NCBI GenBank assembly: GCA_036250195.1
Contig: JAVHZZ010000006.1
Coordinates: 165,808,424-165,872,423 of the forward strand
Origin: Mixophyes australis
Lineage: Eukaryota > Chordata > Amphibia > Anura > Limnodynastidae
Reading direction: 5' to 3'
Length of the DNA stretch: 64,000 bases
Shown: positions 61,701 through 64,000 of the stretch, piece after piece
Position numbering within the stretch: the stretch's first letter is position 1
Layout of the letters: every line of letters starts with the position of its first letter
Notes under the pieces: model-generated
Seen by the model: the letters and a program-made list of their open reading frames with translations, nothing else
The model's database searches: none
What the model was told of the DNA's origin: nothing
Translations under genes and position numbers: made by a program

Positions 61701-64000
61701 GTTGGCTAGCTAAACTTTCCAGCAGCATCTTCCTAATGTTACCTCTATCTAAAGACTTTTTTTGGTATGGGGGAGTGTAGTCCCTCTGTATACATTTGCC
61801 TCCCGCCACCACTTCATCTGTCCGACCTTAGTGGTTGATGAATCAACGGTCCAGCTGACATTAGATGATAATGCAGAGGAGGGAGCCTGATGTATATAGA
61901 AGACTACGCACAATCACTCTGTAGGAAAAAAACCTCAGCTGCAAATAGTGTTCAATACACCCTTCTACATAGTATATTTAAGCAATTTAGGACTTATGTT
62001 TAAAAATGTAAACCTTTTGATTCTATTAAGTATTATTTAGGAAAATAAAGTGTACAAAGAAAGGTGAACTCCTTTTAGTGATTATAAATCCTCTGCCACA
62101 TCCGTCTAGTATGATAAGACCCCTGCAATGTGTTCACTTCATCTGGATCGCAGTTCTTACCGGTGTCTTGCACTGGCTAGCCTCTGGAATCATCTCTGGG
62201 AGCCAAGTCATCCAATACAGGGCTAGAAAGGATAGCTGACTCCGGGTTGGAGTCAGTTCCACACTGTCATTTCTGACCTTGCAAAGGATCCATCTCTTAC
62301 TCCAATTCTTAGAAATTATTACTGAGATTGGCCAGCAGTAGTCTTCAGAAACTATATGGACAATGAATAAGATGAATTGAACAAACGGCAAAGGAAAGTA
62401 AGGTTCCCAAGGGAAGTACCCTGATCAAAGTAGTAGTGGAATGAGGGGATTTTAAATCCACCTAATGTGGAATCACCCATTTAGGGACCTCTCATCCCTC
62501 TCATCCCTAGCACATTACCATAACATAATGATTCCAATGGGAGCAGTGAAAGGACTCCAGATCACCAACACCTTTTAGGAAAACTTTCCACGTTTCCCTA
62601 TAGCAGTAATCTGGACTGAAATAATGAATTGATGCTTTAAAACACCATTCATGTCAGTTAATTAAGCCCAGGTAACTGCAATAGTAAAGCATGAAGGAAT
62701 TTGGAAGCAGATCACTCTGGGTTGGAAGGTCTGGGACCCTAAATATCTCCTATATGTCATCTTATCTCTGAGCATATTAAATTGTGAGAGTGTGACTGCT
62801 TTTGATTTTTATATTTTGTTATAATACAAGATGCTGTACTATAAAAAGGTTTTATTCAGGAGTTAGATAGAGACCTATGGCTTCCTCTGGAGGAGGACTA
62901 TTTTAAAACTATCAGGGCACAGATGGCCTCTAGCTGGATCTCTACTATGATTAGAATGCTTATAAGGTCTATTTTAGATGGTATCTCTCTCCAGACAAAC
63001 TTGCTAATATATACCCTTTAACCTCCTCTACTGCTGGCGACGTTTTGGTCAAGCAGAAATGTTCATTCACAGCTGGTGATCCTGCCCAAAGATATATTCT
63101 CTTTGGAATAAAGTCAGGACCTTATATTCCTCGCTGCTTTTCGTGTCCAGCCCAAAAAGTTCCATGGTTCTTTCTCATCTGTCAACCTCTCCAAGATGCG
63201 GACAATCACTAAGCAAGCTGGCCTTTCGTATTCTCTCCGACACCTAACTGCCAAATCGTGGAATTAGCCACACCACATCTCTTAATTAAAATCCTATATT
63301 TGGTTTATAGCCTAATAAATAAGATTACATACTACCTGCATGTTGATCTAGCCCCCTGGATATATTTGTAGTAAACTCCCATCTATCCCCCAGAGTGATA
63401 TATGAACGATCTCTTCAACATTTCACCACCTAGCAAAACTTCAAGCTGTGTCCTTCTCTAACCCTTGTTCCTGTAATTCTTTTAATAGCTGATATGCCCT
63501 ATATGTGATGACCTACCCACCCTTCTCCACAAAACTCATCACCCCCACCTCCTACCTCCTAACACATAAAACTTGCATTAAGTAAGTAAATAAAAAAAAA
63601 TCTACTTAAATGGGCTCTTAAAGACTTGAAGGTATTGCTCATATCTACGTTAAGTTTCTCTGCAAACTTTTGCAGTTTTTACACGCCAATTTTCAATACT
63701 ATTTGCGTATAATCATGTCCATTCTCAAGCAATTTTCTTCTGTTGTCAACTGAAGGGAAGTCTGAGGAAACACCAGAAGATCAACCAGAGACAGAAAGTC
63801 AGGAGGATAATGCAGATGGACCTGGTAAGCTATATTACTGTATATTGCACATTATTTTTACACAACCATCACTGGCTCACTCTTCATGTGTTCCCATGTG
63901 GCAGAGAACATTGTTCAGAGGATCATCAACATCGTCAAGTTCTCCTGGGTTTTCATCCAAGCGCTCTCAGATGACATCATTGAAACGCTCAATGCTTTCT
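1..64000 (+). CDS. Piezo-family mechanosensitive ion channel gene, central part, 27 exons, partial at both ends
   Basis: Piezo proteins are very large trimeric plasma-membrane cation channels opened by membrane tension. The exons listed separately join in frame at every junction and encode about 1187 residues. Family hallmarks read directly include [82 protein letters not shown] and [12 protein letters not shown]. They run in the order found from the distal blade repeats to the beam and clasp, roughly the second and third fifths of a ~2500-residue channel. The start codon, the pore and the C-terminal domain lie outside. RGAELF, the [13 protein letters not shown] stretch and VRSG resemble Piezo2; EYSSNCTE and GLEQ resemble Piezo1. 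It could be Piezo2, a fast-evolving Piezo1, or a third vertebrate paralog. The family call is firm; the paralog is not. Confidence 0.95.
79..414. other. Intron, no recognised feature
   Basis: AT-rich intronic sequence after exon 1. I see no coding or repeat signal. Confidence 0.5.
415..1318. repeat. Long foldback (MITE-like) element
   Basis: The ends are inverted copies: GGGCTAAGATTTACTAA on the left, and TTTAGTAAATCTAGCCC near 1300-1316 on the right. Inner segments pair too (GGGGCAATCATTTTT near 707 with ATGATTACCCCAATAA near 990; GGGACAAAATTAATTT with AAATTAATTTTGTCCC). CATAG flanks both sides and may be a short target duplication. No transposase reading frame is present. Confidence 0.75.
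1319..1774. other. Intron, no recognised feature
   Basis: AT-rich sequence with loose internal similarity (two copies of ACTATTCAAAATCCT near 1458 and 1532). Nothing else recognised. Confidence 0.4.
1775..2093. repeat. MITE with inverted ends
   Basis: Left end GGGCCTGATTCATTAAGGAA and right end TTCCTTAATGAATAAGGCC are inverted copies, and AAGTAAAGCAGG pairs loosely inside. About 320 bp, non-coding. This looks like a non-autonomous DNA transposon. Confidence 0.75.
2785..3212. repeat. Foldback element, about 430 bp, family A copy 1
   Basis: Two arms of about 200 bp: GGTGTAATTACGACATGGAG at 2830 pairs with CTCCATGTCGTAATTACACC near 3155, and the core arms meet around 3000 (AAGGGGCAATGCGAGGACCC with GGGTCCTCGTACTGTCCCC). 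Outer ends carry AATTCCGAC / GTCGGAATT. The ORFs in the right arm are chance reading of the palindrome. Confidence 0.8.
3213..3960. other. Intron, no recognised feature
   Basis: Contains modest open frames on both strands (about 3445-3943) that overlap each other and match no family I know. Treated as non-coding intron. Confidence 0.4.
3968..4720. repeat. Minisatellite, 26-bp unit with 32-bp variants
   Basis: Tandem copies of a unit reading CACTCTCACATCATACAG then ACTGATCA, with about 28 repeats. Variants replace CATCATA with CAGCATA, CAGACTG with CACACTG, or insert an extra CTCACT. Spacerless and inside an intron, so this is a variable-number tandem repeat, not an array with spacers. Confidence 0.95.
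4866..4978 (+). CDS. Piezo exon 2
   Basis: Preceded by a TTCAG acceptor and followed by ATG|GTAAGA. It opens with a charged linker ([12 protein letters not shown]) and runs into the conserved membrane segment [11 protein letters not shown], the start of a four-helix blade unit that continues in exon 3. Ends in phase 0. Confidence 0.92.
5050..7480 (+). pseudogene. Decayed DIRS-type retrotransposon (reverse transcriptase/RNase H region)
   Basis: DIRS elements encode a reverse transcriptase, RNase H and tyrosine recombinase, and are abundant in amphibians. At 6355-6620 broken plus-strand frames give GFYSNFF, then [11 protein letters not shown] and [12 protein letters not shown], the DIRS RT blocks. 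At 6650-6840 come PRVFTK and [11 protein letters not shown] in a shifted frame. At 7140-7390 [33 protein letters not shown] and [14 protein letters not shown] match the RNase H part. Many stops and frameshifts; the start near 5050 is a guess. It fills most of the intron between exons 2 and 3. Confidence 0.75.
7481..7916. other. Intron, no recognised feature
   Basis: Contains a 72-codon open frame (7544-7762) without recognisable similarity; may be the tail of the neighbouring DIRS remnant. Confidence 0.35.
7917..8180 (+). CDS. Piezo exon 3
   Basis: Exactly 88 codons between AACCAG and AAG|GTGAGG. It contains [13 protein letters not shown] and [11 protein letters not shown], a family signature, then a second membrane helix ([15 protein letters not shown]) and an extracellular-type loop ending in the CVHLGLK segment. 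Phase 0 on both sides. Confidence 0.95.
8270..8375 (+). CDS. Piezo exon 4
   Basis: Acceptor TCTCAG, donor GTG|GTAAGT. Encodes the membrane helix [13 protein letters not shown] followed by a strongly charged cytosolic tail ([16 protein letters not shown]). One base is left over and joins exon 5, across the 10.7-kb intron that holds the gypsy element. Confidence 0.93.
8655..10150 (+). pseudogene. Second DIRS-type remnant with inverted ends
   Basis: Left end at 8663 reads GACTCCATGGCAGCCAT; an inverted partner TGCTGCCATGGAGTC lies at 10130-10144, the arrangement of DIRS termini. Between them, 9690-9930 carries broken reverse transcriptase in several frames (MAALRKQ, PYLDHI and SFLGMD-like blocks near 9750-9930). 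Most of the element is missing or unreadable, and the left flank runs into host-like sequence from 8376. Confidence 0.6.
10308..10312. repeat. Target site duplication GAATA (left)
   Basis: Matches GAATA at 18586-18590. A 5-bp duplication is usual for Ty3/gypsy integrases. Confidence 0.93.
10528..10787. repeat. Four tandem hairpin-forming units in the LTR
   Basis: Units at 10528-10558, 10606-10637, 10681-10711 and 10756-10787 share GGTAGCAAGTTGTACC-type cores and are bounded by CAGTGGT...ACCACTG. In the second unit both arms change together (CAGCGGT...ACCGCTG), keeping the stem. The same units recur 6265 bp to the right. Confidence 0.85.
11557..12000. repeat. 77-bp tandem repeat in the LTR
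   Basis: GCAGCGGATAGGAATCAGC recurs at 11557, 11634, 11711, 11788, 11866 and 11945. The first three intervals are exactly 77 bp and nearly identical; the later units are diverged. A matching array occupies 17822-18265 in the other LTR. Confidence 0.92.
12254..13504 (-). pseudogene. Gypsy pol, third segment: integrase core and chromodomain
   Basis: The 416-codon frame has [25 protein letters not shown] and [14 protein letters not shown] (the D,D,E integrase core), a [11 protein letters not shown] module and a chromodomain ending [19 protein letters not shown]. It is offset by one frame from the upstream pol segment; the break lies in the zinc finger around 13480-13500, and the first residues of this frame are not genuine. 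The frame does not stop at the element body but runs through the polypurine tract and about 21 codons into the LTR. Confidence 0.95.
12321..12336 (-). promoter_or_regulatory. Polypurine tract of the gypsy element
   Basis: On the minus strand AAAAGGGGGGGTAC directly precedes the 3' LTR, the position of the plus-strand DNA primer in reverse transcription. The pol frame reads through it (FKRGGTV). Confidence 0.85.
13490..14420 (-). pseudogene. Gypsy pol, second segment: RNase H and integrase zinc finger
   Basis: Same frame as the upstream RT segment, separated from it only by one UGA. Contains the RT thumb ([12 protein letters not shown]), RNase H motifs ([32 protein letters not shown]) and an HHCC finger ([16 protein letters not shown]). 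After CELCSQ the frame is lost, the conserved sequence continuing in the next frame; the open frame itself runs on to 13401 as nonsense. Confidence 0.93.
14445..15643 (-). pseudogene. Gypsy pol, first segment: protease and reverse transcriptase
   Basis: Starts after a -1 shift from gag. The protease reads [13 protein letters not shown] where the family has Asp-Ser-Gly, so the catalytic aspartate is gone. RT motifs follow: [58 protein letters not shown] and YLDDILIF, all intact. The frame stops at a UGA (14445-14447) just after KLEKC, in a position where the family continues with a phenylalanine-containing strand; a CGA to TGA change is a simple explanation. Confidence 0.95.
15632..16564 (-). 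CDS. Gypsy gag
   Basis: 310 codons, uninterrupted. Begins [14 protein letters not shown] only 13 nt after the 5' LTR. The capsid-like middle has the [20 protein letters not shown] pattern and the C-terminus carries one CCHC zinc knuckle ([14 protein letters not shown]). Gag packages the RNA into particles. Stop TAA at 15632-15634; pol lies in the -1 frame and overlaps the end. Mammalian PEG10 and RTL genes derive from this lineage, though nothing suggests this copy is a host gene. Confidence 0.93.
   Translation of the reverse strand: MTDPDTEPTAKEMLQHLVSRVEQQDARQQLLLQCYQSLTSQGTSGQTVTATTEAPVLSSVSPVPSQVSTASTLHLPTPSKYDGDPKTCRGFLNQCSVHFELQPQNFSTHRSRVAYLISLFSGQALAWASPLWERNDPILQDSAKFISTFRSVFDEPGRVTSAASSILRLRQGSHTVGQYVIQFRILASELQWNTEALVAAFWQGLSDKIKDALTTQELPSSLEDLISLCHRVDMRFREREAEKTTSAKAPLRSNPQFRPVSPSVIPMEIGRSKLSSEERKRRVKNRLCIYCADSTHILSSCPKRSGNARP
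15644..15650 (-). promoter_or_regulatory. -1 ribosomal frameshift heptamer G GGA AAT
   Basis: In the gag frame the codons read GGA AAT, preceded by G, giving the canonical X XXY YYZ pattern 10 bases before the gag stop. The pol frame is open across it. PEG10 uses GGGAAAC at the same junction. Confidence 0.85.
16565..16577 (-). other. Gypsy leader, 13 nt, without a standard primer site
   Basis: On the minus strand GTAAGATCAGGCC lies between the 5' LTR and the gag ATG. No TGG-starting tRNA primer complement is present next to the LTR. Confidence 0.6.
16578..18585 (-). repeat. Gypsy LTR (5' LTR in element sense)
   Basis: Partner of the left LTR at a constant 6265-bp offset; differs by three transitions that I could see (16822, 16952, 17709). 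A minus-strand TATATAT-rich stretch at about 17138-17151 could serve as a promoter box, which is only a guess. Confidence 0.97.
18586..18590. repeat. Target site duplication GAATA (right)
   Basis: Partner of the GAATA before the left LTR. Confidence 0.93.
18591..19046. other. Intron, no recognised feature
   Basis: AT-rich, with a short TATATA run near 18797. Nothing recognised. Confidence 0.45.
19047..19228 (+). CDS. Piezo exon 5
   Basis: Acceptor CTGCAG, donor AAG|GTGAGC. Starts with the end of the charged linker (ETDEPPNAF), then two membrane helices: [17 protein letters not shown] and [17 protein letters not shown]. The first is intermediate between the Piezo1 and Piezo2 forms of this segment. 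Confidence 0.95.
19229..20430. other. Intron, no recognised feature
   Basis: Open frames up to 77 codons, none with a family match. From about 20275 it may be the outer part of the foldback element that follows. Confidence 0.4.
20440..20600. repeat. Foldback element, family A copy 2
   Basis: Core arms 20484-20510 and 20531-20557 are inverted copies with one mismatch (AAGCGGTAATGTTGGGACCC against GGGTCCCAACATTGCCGCTT), spaced by 20 bp. The outer arms pair only loosely. Confidence 0.8.
20720..21700 (-). pseudogene. L1-type LINE ORF2 fragment
   Basis: Minus-strand frames carry L1 reverse transcriptase and 3' ORF2 blocks in broken order of frames: [14 protein letters not shown] (about 21440-21490, right after the usual active-site position), then [14 protein letters not shown] and [10 protein letters not shown] (20950-21060). 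5' truncated, with stops. It lies antisense in the intron before exon 6. Confidence 0.65.
21701..22667. other. Intron, no recognised feature
   Basis: A 92-codon minus-strand frame (21807-22085) shows no family similarity; it may be a further part of the L1 fragment. Confidence 0.35.
22668..22816 (+). CDS. Piezo exon 6
   Basis: Acceptor TTTGCAG, donor AGG|GTGAGA. Encodes [17 protein letters not shown], the conserved tryptophan-rich linker and following helix, then [13 protein letters not shown], part of the extracellular side. Two bases carry over to exon 7. Confidence 0.94.
22817..23549. other. Intron, possible old repeat
   Basis: The stretch near 22920-22990 (GGTGTAACTAACATAAGTGC, GGGGCCCACAGATAG) looks like an old interspersed repeat but I cannot classify it. 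Confidence 0.35.
23550..23723 (+). CDS. Piezo exon 7
   Basis: Acceptor TATACAG. Encodes [15 protein letters not shown] and [16 protein letters not shown], then LTDLNN and an acidic stretch. The donor is the weak CAG|GTCTGT; reading on instead meets a stop four codons later, and only this donor keeps the frame into exon 8. Confidence 0.92.
23846..23887 (+). CDS. Piezo exon 8 (42-bp microexon)
   Basis: Acceptor AACAG, donor CAT|GTGAGT. Encodes only [13 protein letters not shown] in the cytosolic loop after the LTDL helix. The match of phase on both sides and good splice sites support it, although the loop is not conserved. Its length is a multiple of three, so it could be skipped without a frameshift. 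Confidence 0.75.
23888..24504. other. Intron, no recognised feature
   Basis: Low-complexity AT-rich sequence around 23900-23960; otherwise nothing recognised. Confidence 0.4.
24505..24537 (+). CDS. Piezo exon 9 (33-bp microexon)
   Basis: Acceptor TTTACAG, donor GAC|GTAAGG. Encodes [10 protein letters not shown] in the same loop as exon 8. Length is a multiple of three and the phase fits, so an in-frame cassette exon is possible. Confidence 0.7.
24690..25260. repeat. Dispersed repeat of unknown class
   Basis: Wording such as GGGGTTGAAAAACACACAAG, CCAGAGGAAGGCAG and TTCCTGACCCCAATCATGGC recalls a repeat scattered through frog genomes, oriented plus. I cannot assign a class or exact ends. Confidence 0.45.
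25678..25778 (+). CDS. Piezo exon 10
   Basis: Acceptor GTGCAG, donor AAG|GTAAAA. Encodes a polar loop, [17 protein letters not shown], ending in an acidic SPESE segment. The whole loop encoded by exons 8-10 is short and lacks the long glutamate-rich stretch seen here in mammalian Piezo1 and Piezo2. Confidence 0.85.
25779..26185. other. Intron, no recognised feature
   Basis: Nothing recognised apart from a CATAGCAACAAATCAGAT string that resembles the core of the MITEs at 59.3-59.8 kb. Confidence 0.4.
26190..27000 (-). pseudogene. Possible tyrosine-recombinase retroelement remnant
   Basis: Minus-strand frames give a [13 protein letters not shown] block (26890-26930), of the type that ends RNase H in DIRS/Ngaro elements, followed downstream by an arginine/leucine-rich helical stretch ([15 protein letters not shown]) like the N-terminal domain of their recombinases. 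Heavily broken. Weak but consistent in order. Confidence 0.4.
27490..27731 (-). pseudogene. Gypsy-type integrase zinc-finger fragment
   Basis: The 76-codon minus-strand frame has [15 protein letters not shown] and [14 protein letters not shown], the CxxC finger and start of the integrase core in Ty3/gypsy elements of a different group from the full-length one. The core itself is not continued. Confidence 0.65.
27740..29098. other. Intron, no recognised feature
   Basis: Includes a 105-codon open frame (28108-28425) with no recognisable motif; treated as chance. Confidence 0.4.
29099..29256 (+). CDS. Piezo exon 11
   Basis: Acceptor TTTCCAG, donor GAG|GTATTA. Encodes [17 protein letters not shown], then [15 protein letters not shown] and a helix ending IIIWIAVQE. 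The [10 protein letters not shown] block is strongly conserved in the family. Confidence 0.95.
29257..30311. other. Intron with one half of an inverted repeat pair
   Basis: The segment at about 29635-29690 (CAGTGATGTCACTGGCTAAT, GATAGGCTG) recurs inverted at 32222-32280. Otherwise nothing recognised. Confidence 0.45.
30312..30488 (+). CDS. Piezo exon 12
   Basis: 59 codons, phase 0 on both sides; acceptor TTCTTAG, donor GAA|GTGAGT. Contains [28 protein letters not shown] and EYSSNCTE, the last with an N-glycosylation sequon (NCT) at the start of an extracellular loop. Confidence 0.95.
30489..31506. other. Intron, no recognised feature
   Basis: A short hairpin CCAGGGACTAGTGCGGTCCC lies near 30638-30657. 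No coding signal. Confidence 0.4.
31507..31650 (+). CDS. Piezo exon 13
   Basis: 48 codons, phase 0; acceptor TCTCAG, donor CAG|GTAACT. Extracellular loop with a NGS sequon and the conserved [10 protein letters not shown] motif. Confidence 0.92.
31742..31897. repeat. hAT-type MITE with 8-bp target duplication
   Basis: Ends CAGTGGCGGAACTACC and CTAGTTCCGCCTCTG are inverted copies; flanks CCACGAAG (31734-31741) and CCATGAAG (31898-31905) form an 8-bp duplication with one mismatch. 156 bp, non-coding. The terminal CAG and 8-bp duplication fit the hAT superfamily. Confidence 0.85.
32380..32580 (+). CDS. Piezo exon 14
   Basis: 67 codons, phase 0; acceptor CTAACAG, donor GAG|GTAAGT. Encodes a membrane helix leading to [11 protein letters not shown] and the signature [13 protein letters not shown]. 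Confidence 0.95.
32712..32916 (+). CDS. Piezo exon 15
   Basis: Acceptor CTTTCAG, donor CAG|GTAACT. Contains [19 protein letters not shown], a RRRK turn, AEAWPRYC and CIGIPPAFC, all in family order across two membrane helices. Confidence 0.95.
33036..33137 (+). CDS. Piezo exon 16
   Basis: Acceptor GTACAG, donor T|GTACGT. Encodes DYPWRTLQL and [17 protein letters not shown]. The split codon gives the tyrosine that starts exon 17. Confidence 0.93.
33433..33598 (+). CDS. Piezo exon 17
   Basis: Acceptor GTGCAG, donor CAG|GTAAGT. Encodes [14 protein letters not shown], a variable AGDNIEI segment and the conserved PVPNFIHC, whose last codon is split with exon 18. Confidence 0.95.
33809..34258. repeat. 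Foldback element, family A copy 3
   Basis: Near-perfect inverted arms of about 220 bp around 34034, from CACAATTCCGAC on the left to GTCAGAATTGTG on the right. Core motifs AAAGTGGCAATGTTGGG and CCCACATTGCCGCTTT match copy 2. It occupies most of the 767-bp intron between exons 17 and 18. Confidence 0.9.
34366..34609 (+). CDS. Piezo exon 18
   Basis: Acceptor ATGCAG, donor TCG|GTAGGT. Longest internal exon here after exon 3: [29 protein letters not shown] and a tail ending ITMKNLLS, spanning three membrane helices. It lies only about 110 bp downstream of a 450-bp palindromic repeat. Confidence 0.95.
34849..34945 (+). CDS. Piezo exon 19
   Basis: Acceptor CCTGCAG, donor T|GTAAGT. Encodes [14 protein letters not shown] and [18 protein letters not shown], a conserved membrane helix. 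Confidence 0.94.
35032..35194 (+). CDS. Piezo exon 20
   Basis: Acceptor CTACAG, donor AAG|GTAATC; the intron before it is only 86 bp. Encodes an acidic turn, [19 protein letters not shown] and [18 protein letters not shown], the helix that leads into the beam. Closest in wording to Piezo2. Confidence 0.95.
35195..38960. other. Intron, no firm feature
   Basis: About 3.8 kb without coding exons. A stretch from 36778 to 37375 has TG...CA ends and an AATAAA, like a solo LTR, but lacks a partner or target duplication. Nothing else recognised. Confidence 0.4.
38960..41252 (+). mobile_element. L2-type LINE, 5' truncated
   Basis: Non-LTR retrotransposon of the L2/CR1 group. The first frame (to 39830) contains [32 protein letters not shown] and the helix after it; after a one-base shift in a C run near 39805-39815 the second frame carries [19 protein letters not shown] and, at 40450-40560, [20 protein letters not shown]. 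The 3' tail ends in TATAAATAAAAATT and a run of (AAT)n (41205-41252), as usual for L2. Only one frameshift over about 600 codons, so it is fairly young. The sense strand is strikingly pyrimidine rich. Confidence 0.93.
41205..41252. repeat. (AAT)n tail of the L2 element
   Basis: About sixteen trinucleotide copies directly after the L2 3' end. Confidence 0.95.
41366..42030. repeat. CCCGGG-rich foldback element
   Basis: Starts CATACCCCATTCATACTGCA and ends GGCAGTATGAAAGTGGTATA. Ten CCCGGG sites lie within 620 bp. GCAGTATGAA or its complement occurs six times. The centre is a palindrome with about 118-bp arms (41621-41739 and 41751-41869, loop near AATGGACTAG). The right end carries a perfect stem of 19 bp (41964-42006). 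Non-coding; MITE-like, class unknown. Confidence 0.85.
42076..42165 (+). CDS. Piezo exon 21 (start of beam helix)
   Basis: Acceptor CCTAG, donor CA|GTAAGT. Encodes [18 protein letters not shown] and a charged EEEKK helix. In solved Piezo structures this region is the long intracellular beam under the blade. The acceptor lies about 45 bp after a CCCGGG-rich foldback element. Confidence 0.93.
42166..42710. other. Intron with poly-C/poly-A run
   Basis: A C12 A10-like run lies at about 42430-42450. Nothing else recognised. Confidence 0.5.
42711..42820 (+). CDS. Piezo exon 22 (beam end, linker)
   Basis: Acceptor TGACAG, donor AAG|GTGACA. Continues the beam ([12 protein letters not shown], with the first lysines in exon 21) and then a polar, acidic linker with [12 protein letters not shown]. 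Confidence 0.9.
42821..43522. other. Intron, no recognised feature
   Basis: AT-rich with no coding or repeat signal that I can name. Confidence 0.45.
43523..43654. repeat. hAT-type MITE next to exon 23
   Basis: Ends CAGGCCTTGCCAACCTGTG and CACAGGTTGGCCAGGCCT are inverted copies, with the ACTACAAGTCCCAGCAT core that is common in vertebrate hAT MITEs. Flanks TTCTAGAA and TCCTAGAG agree at 6 of 8 bases. It ends about 54 bp before exon 23. Confidence 0.8.
43708..43776 (+). CDS. Piezo exon 23 (KKKWWQPW segment)
   Basis: Acceptor CTCACAG, donor CAA|GTAAGT. Encodes a lysine-rich stretch followed by [13 protein letters not shown], matching the conserved tryptophan motif after the beam in Piezo1 and Piezo2. 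Confidence 0.93.
43777..44149. other. Intron before the provirus, no recognised feature
   Basis: No coding signal. The last bases AATA (44146-44149) are one copy of the provirus target duplication. Confidence 0.5.
44150..44724 (+). repeat. Provirus 5' LTR
   Basis: Starts TGTTAAATATG, ends GATCTAACA. Contains TATAAAA at 44576-44582 and AATAAA at 44600-44605, only 24 bases apart. I saw no difference from the 3' LTR. Confidence 0.95.
44727..44748 (+). promoter_or_regulatory. Provirus primer-binding site, tRNA-Gln-like
   Basis: TTGGAGGTCGCCACAGAG lies two bases after the LTR; the TGGAGGTC start and GAGATT end fit the complement of a glutamine tRNA 3' end with a few mismatches. Confidence 0.65.
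44749..47460 (+). other. Provirus 5' interior, leader and unrecognised sequence
   Basis: The usual gag and RT position. A 79-codon frame at 45110-45349 includes a CPNC pair and many charged residues but no clear gag motif. A(18) near 46110 and short frames elsewhere. Either gag is decayed beyond recognition or was replaced by unrelated sequence. Confidence 0.4.
47461..47700 (+). pseudogene. Provirus pol remnant: end of reverse transcriptase
   Basis: A 97-codon frame with [22 protein letters not shown] and LRSLAYYSA, the connection part between RT and RNase H in gamma-like retroviruses. The polymerase palm with its active site is absent. Confidence 0.8.
48664..49107 (+). pseudogene. Provirus pol remnant: RNase H domain
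   Basis: 147 codons. [18 protein letters not shown] and [10 protein letters not shown] hold the Asp, Glu and Asp metal ligands. The frame loses similarity after the FVIAHDYG helix. It is not joined in frame to its neighbours. Confidence 0.85.
49290..50240 (+). pseudogene. Provirus pol remnant: integrase
   Basis: Zinc finger HEKVH...CLVC at about 49350-49465, core pieces [12 protein letters not shown] and [12 protein letters not shown] in other frames (49690-49820), and a C-terminal [15 protein letters not shown] module (50160-50215). At least four frame breaks or stops, so no functional enzyme. Confidence 0.85.
50450..50710 (+). pseudogene. Possible envelope tail remnant
   Basis: A short hydrophobic stretch ([18 protein letters not shown]) followed by a basic turn and a charged end, at the position of the transmembrane envelope subunit's membrane anchor. 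The surface subunit is missing. Weak. Confidence 0.4.
51066..51083 (+). promoter_or_regulatory. Provirus polypurine tract
   Basis: AAAAGATGGGAAA directly precedes the 3' LTR, as needed for plus-strand DNA priming. Confidence 0.75.
51084..51658 (+). repeat. Provirus 3' LTR
   Basis: Same 575-bp length and ends as the 5' LTR. Flanked on the right by AATA (51659-51662). Confidence 0.95.
51663..52690. other. Intron, possible degenerate MITE
   Basis: Near 52490-52575, CATAGCAACCAATCCAATAT and GATTGGTTGCTATAATCA are inverted copies, resembling the cores of the MITEs at 59.3 and 59.6 kb. No coding signal. Confidence 0.5.
52691..52803 (+). CDS. Piezo exon 24 (acidic motif)
   Basis: Acceptor TTTTCAG, donor CAG|GTACAT. 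Encodes [15 protein letters not shown] followed by a glutamate run and KKKTAFQ. The S-G-x-Y-x-L-F-x-x-D-S order is diagnostic for vertebrate Piezo. The intron before it holds the provirus. Confidence 0.94.
53998..54034. repeat. Poly-C and (CA)n microsatellite
   Basis: About eighteen C followed by CACACACA. Confidence 0.95.
54707..54953. repeat. hAT-like MITE
   Basis: Ends CAGGGGCGCACGCAGG and CCCCTGTGTGCACCACTG are imperfect inverted copies. Inner segments pair as well: CTGTCCTATACAGCAACCGC with the GCGGCTGCTGTATAGGACAG near 54853. The flanks do not form a clear 8-bp duplication. Confidence 0.7.
55680..57120 (-). pseudogene. Second gypsy fragment (gag end, protease, start of RT)
   Basis: Related to but distinct from the full-length element. 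Protease reads [13 protein letters not shown] with its Asp intact; [10 protein letters not shown] and [15 protein letters not shown] follow, then [18 protein letters not shown] and [17 protein letters not shown] up to [13 protein letters not shown] in shifted frames. The fragment ends abruptly at 55680. The part from 56870 to 57120 recalls the C-terminal gag. Confidence 0.85.
57148..57202. repeat. Strong hairpin
   Basis: GATAGTATAAGGGATTTTCC pairs with GGAAACCCCTTATACTAT around a GCTGTC loop; about 23 of 25 bases pair. Confidence 0.85.
57687..57778. repeat. Two adjacent hairpins
   Basis: CAGGGCATGTTGGCACTTG pairs with CAAGTGCCAGCATGCCCTG, and TGCTGATGCTTGTA pairs with TACAAGCATCAGCA. The flank GCTGGGACTTGTAGTT at 57807 is the common vertebrate MITE motif. 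Confidence 0.85.
58440..59020 (+). pseudogene. DIRS tyrosine recombinase fragment
   Basis: Frames broken by stops and a (TA)n run give [21 protein letters not shown] and, after the microsatellite, SDQLFVLP-like and CKG-containing blocks, in the order of the DIRS recombinase core. The C-terminal catalytic part near 58950-59010 is only partly readable. Confidence 0.75.
58692..58742. repeat. (TA)n microsatellite
   Basis: About 25 TA pairs, within the recombinase fragment. Confidence 0.97.
59349..59513. repeat. Palindromic MITE, copy 1
   Basis: GTATATTTACTAAACTGCAG and its inverted copy TGCAGTTTAGTAAATATACC bound a 165-bp element; inside, TTGCCTATAGCAACCAATCA pairs with TGATTGGTTGCTATAGACAA. 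Confidence 0.88.
59634..59823. repeat. Palindromic MITE, copy 2
   Basis: Same design as the element 120 bp to its left: TACTAAACTGCGGGTTTGAA and TTCAAACCCGCAGTTTGGTA, with the TATAGCAACCAATCAGATT core. About 190 bp. Confidence 0.85.
60003..60117 (+). CDS. Piezo exon 25
   Basis: Acceptor TTTCCAG, donor AAG|GTACAT. Starts [17 protein letters not shown], completing the conserved AFQ-x-x-Y-x-AW motif from exon 24, then a charged helix ([11 protein letters not shown]). Confidence 0.92.
60175..60331. repeat. Palindromic MITE, related ends
   Basis: GGGTATATTTATTAAACTGG at the left and CTCAGTTTAGAAAATATACCC at the right are inverted copies, and GACGAACCGCCGAC pairs with GTCGGTTCATTGG. The core differs from the two copies upstream. 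Confidence 0.8.
60332..62849. other. Intron, no recognised feature
   Basis: About 2.5 kb. A minus-strand frame of 85 codons (62134-62391) matches nothing I know. No exon with suitable phase was found here. Confidence 0.4.
62850..63560 (+). pseudogene. L1-type LINE ORF2 C-terminal fragment
   Basis: Broken plus-strand frames show [18 protein letters not shown] wording (62965-63020), then a GxFx[15 protein letters not shown] series (63060-63120) as in the cysteine-containing end of L1 ORF2. Several frame breaks. It is opposite in orientation to the L1 fragment at 21 kb. Confidence 0.6.
63756..63824 (+). CDS. Piezo exon 26
   Basis: Acceptor CTGAAG, donor CTG|GTAAGC. Short, acidic disordered segment ([16 protein letters not shown]). 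Identified from phase, position and splice sites rather than conservation. Confidence 0.78.
63905..64000 (+). CDS. Piezo exon 27 (3' end cut off)
   Basis: Acceptor GTGGCAG, open to the window edge. Encodes [15 protein letters not shown], the first membrane-proximal helix after the clasp segment in the family. No donor inside the window. Confidence 0.9.
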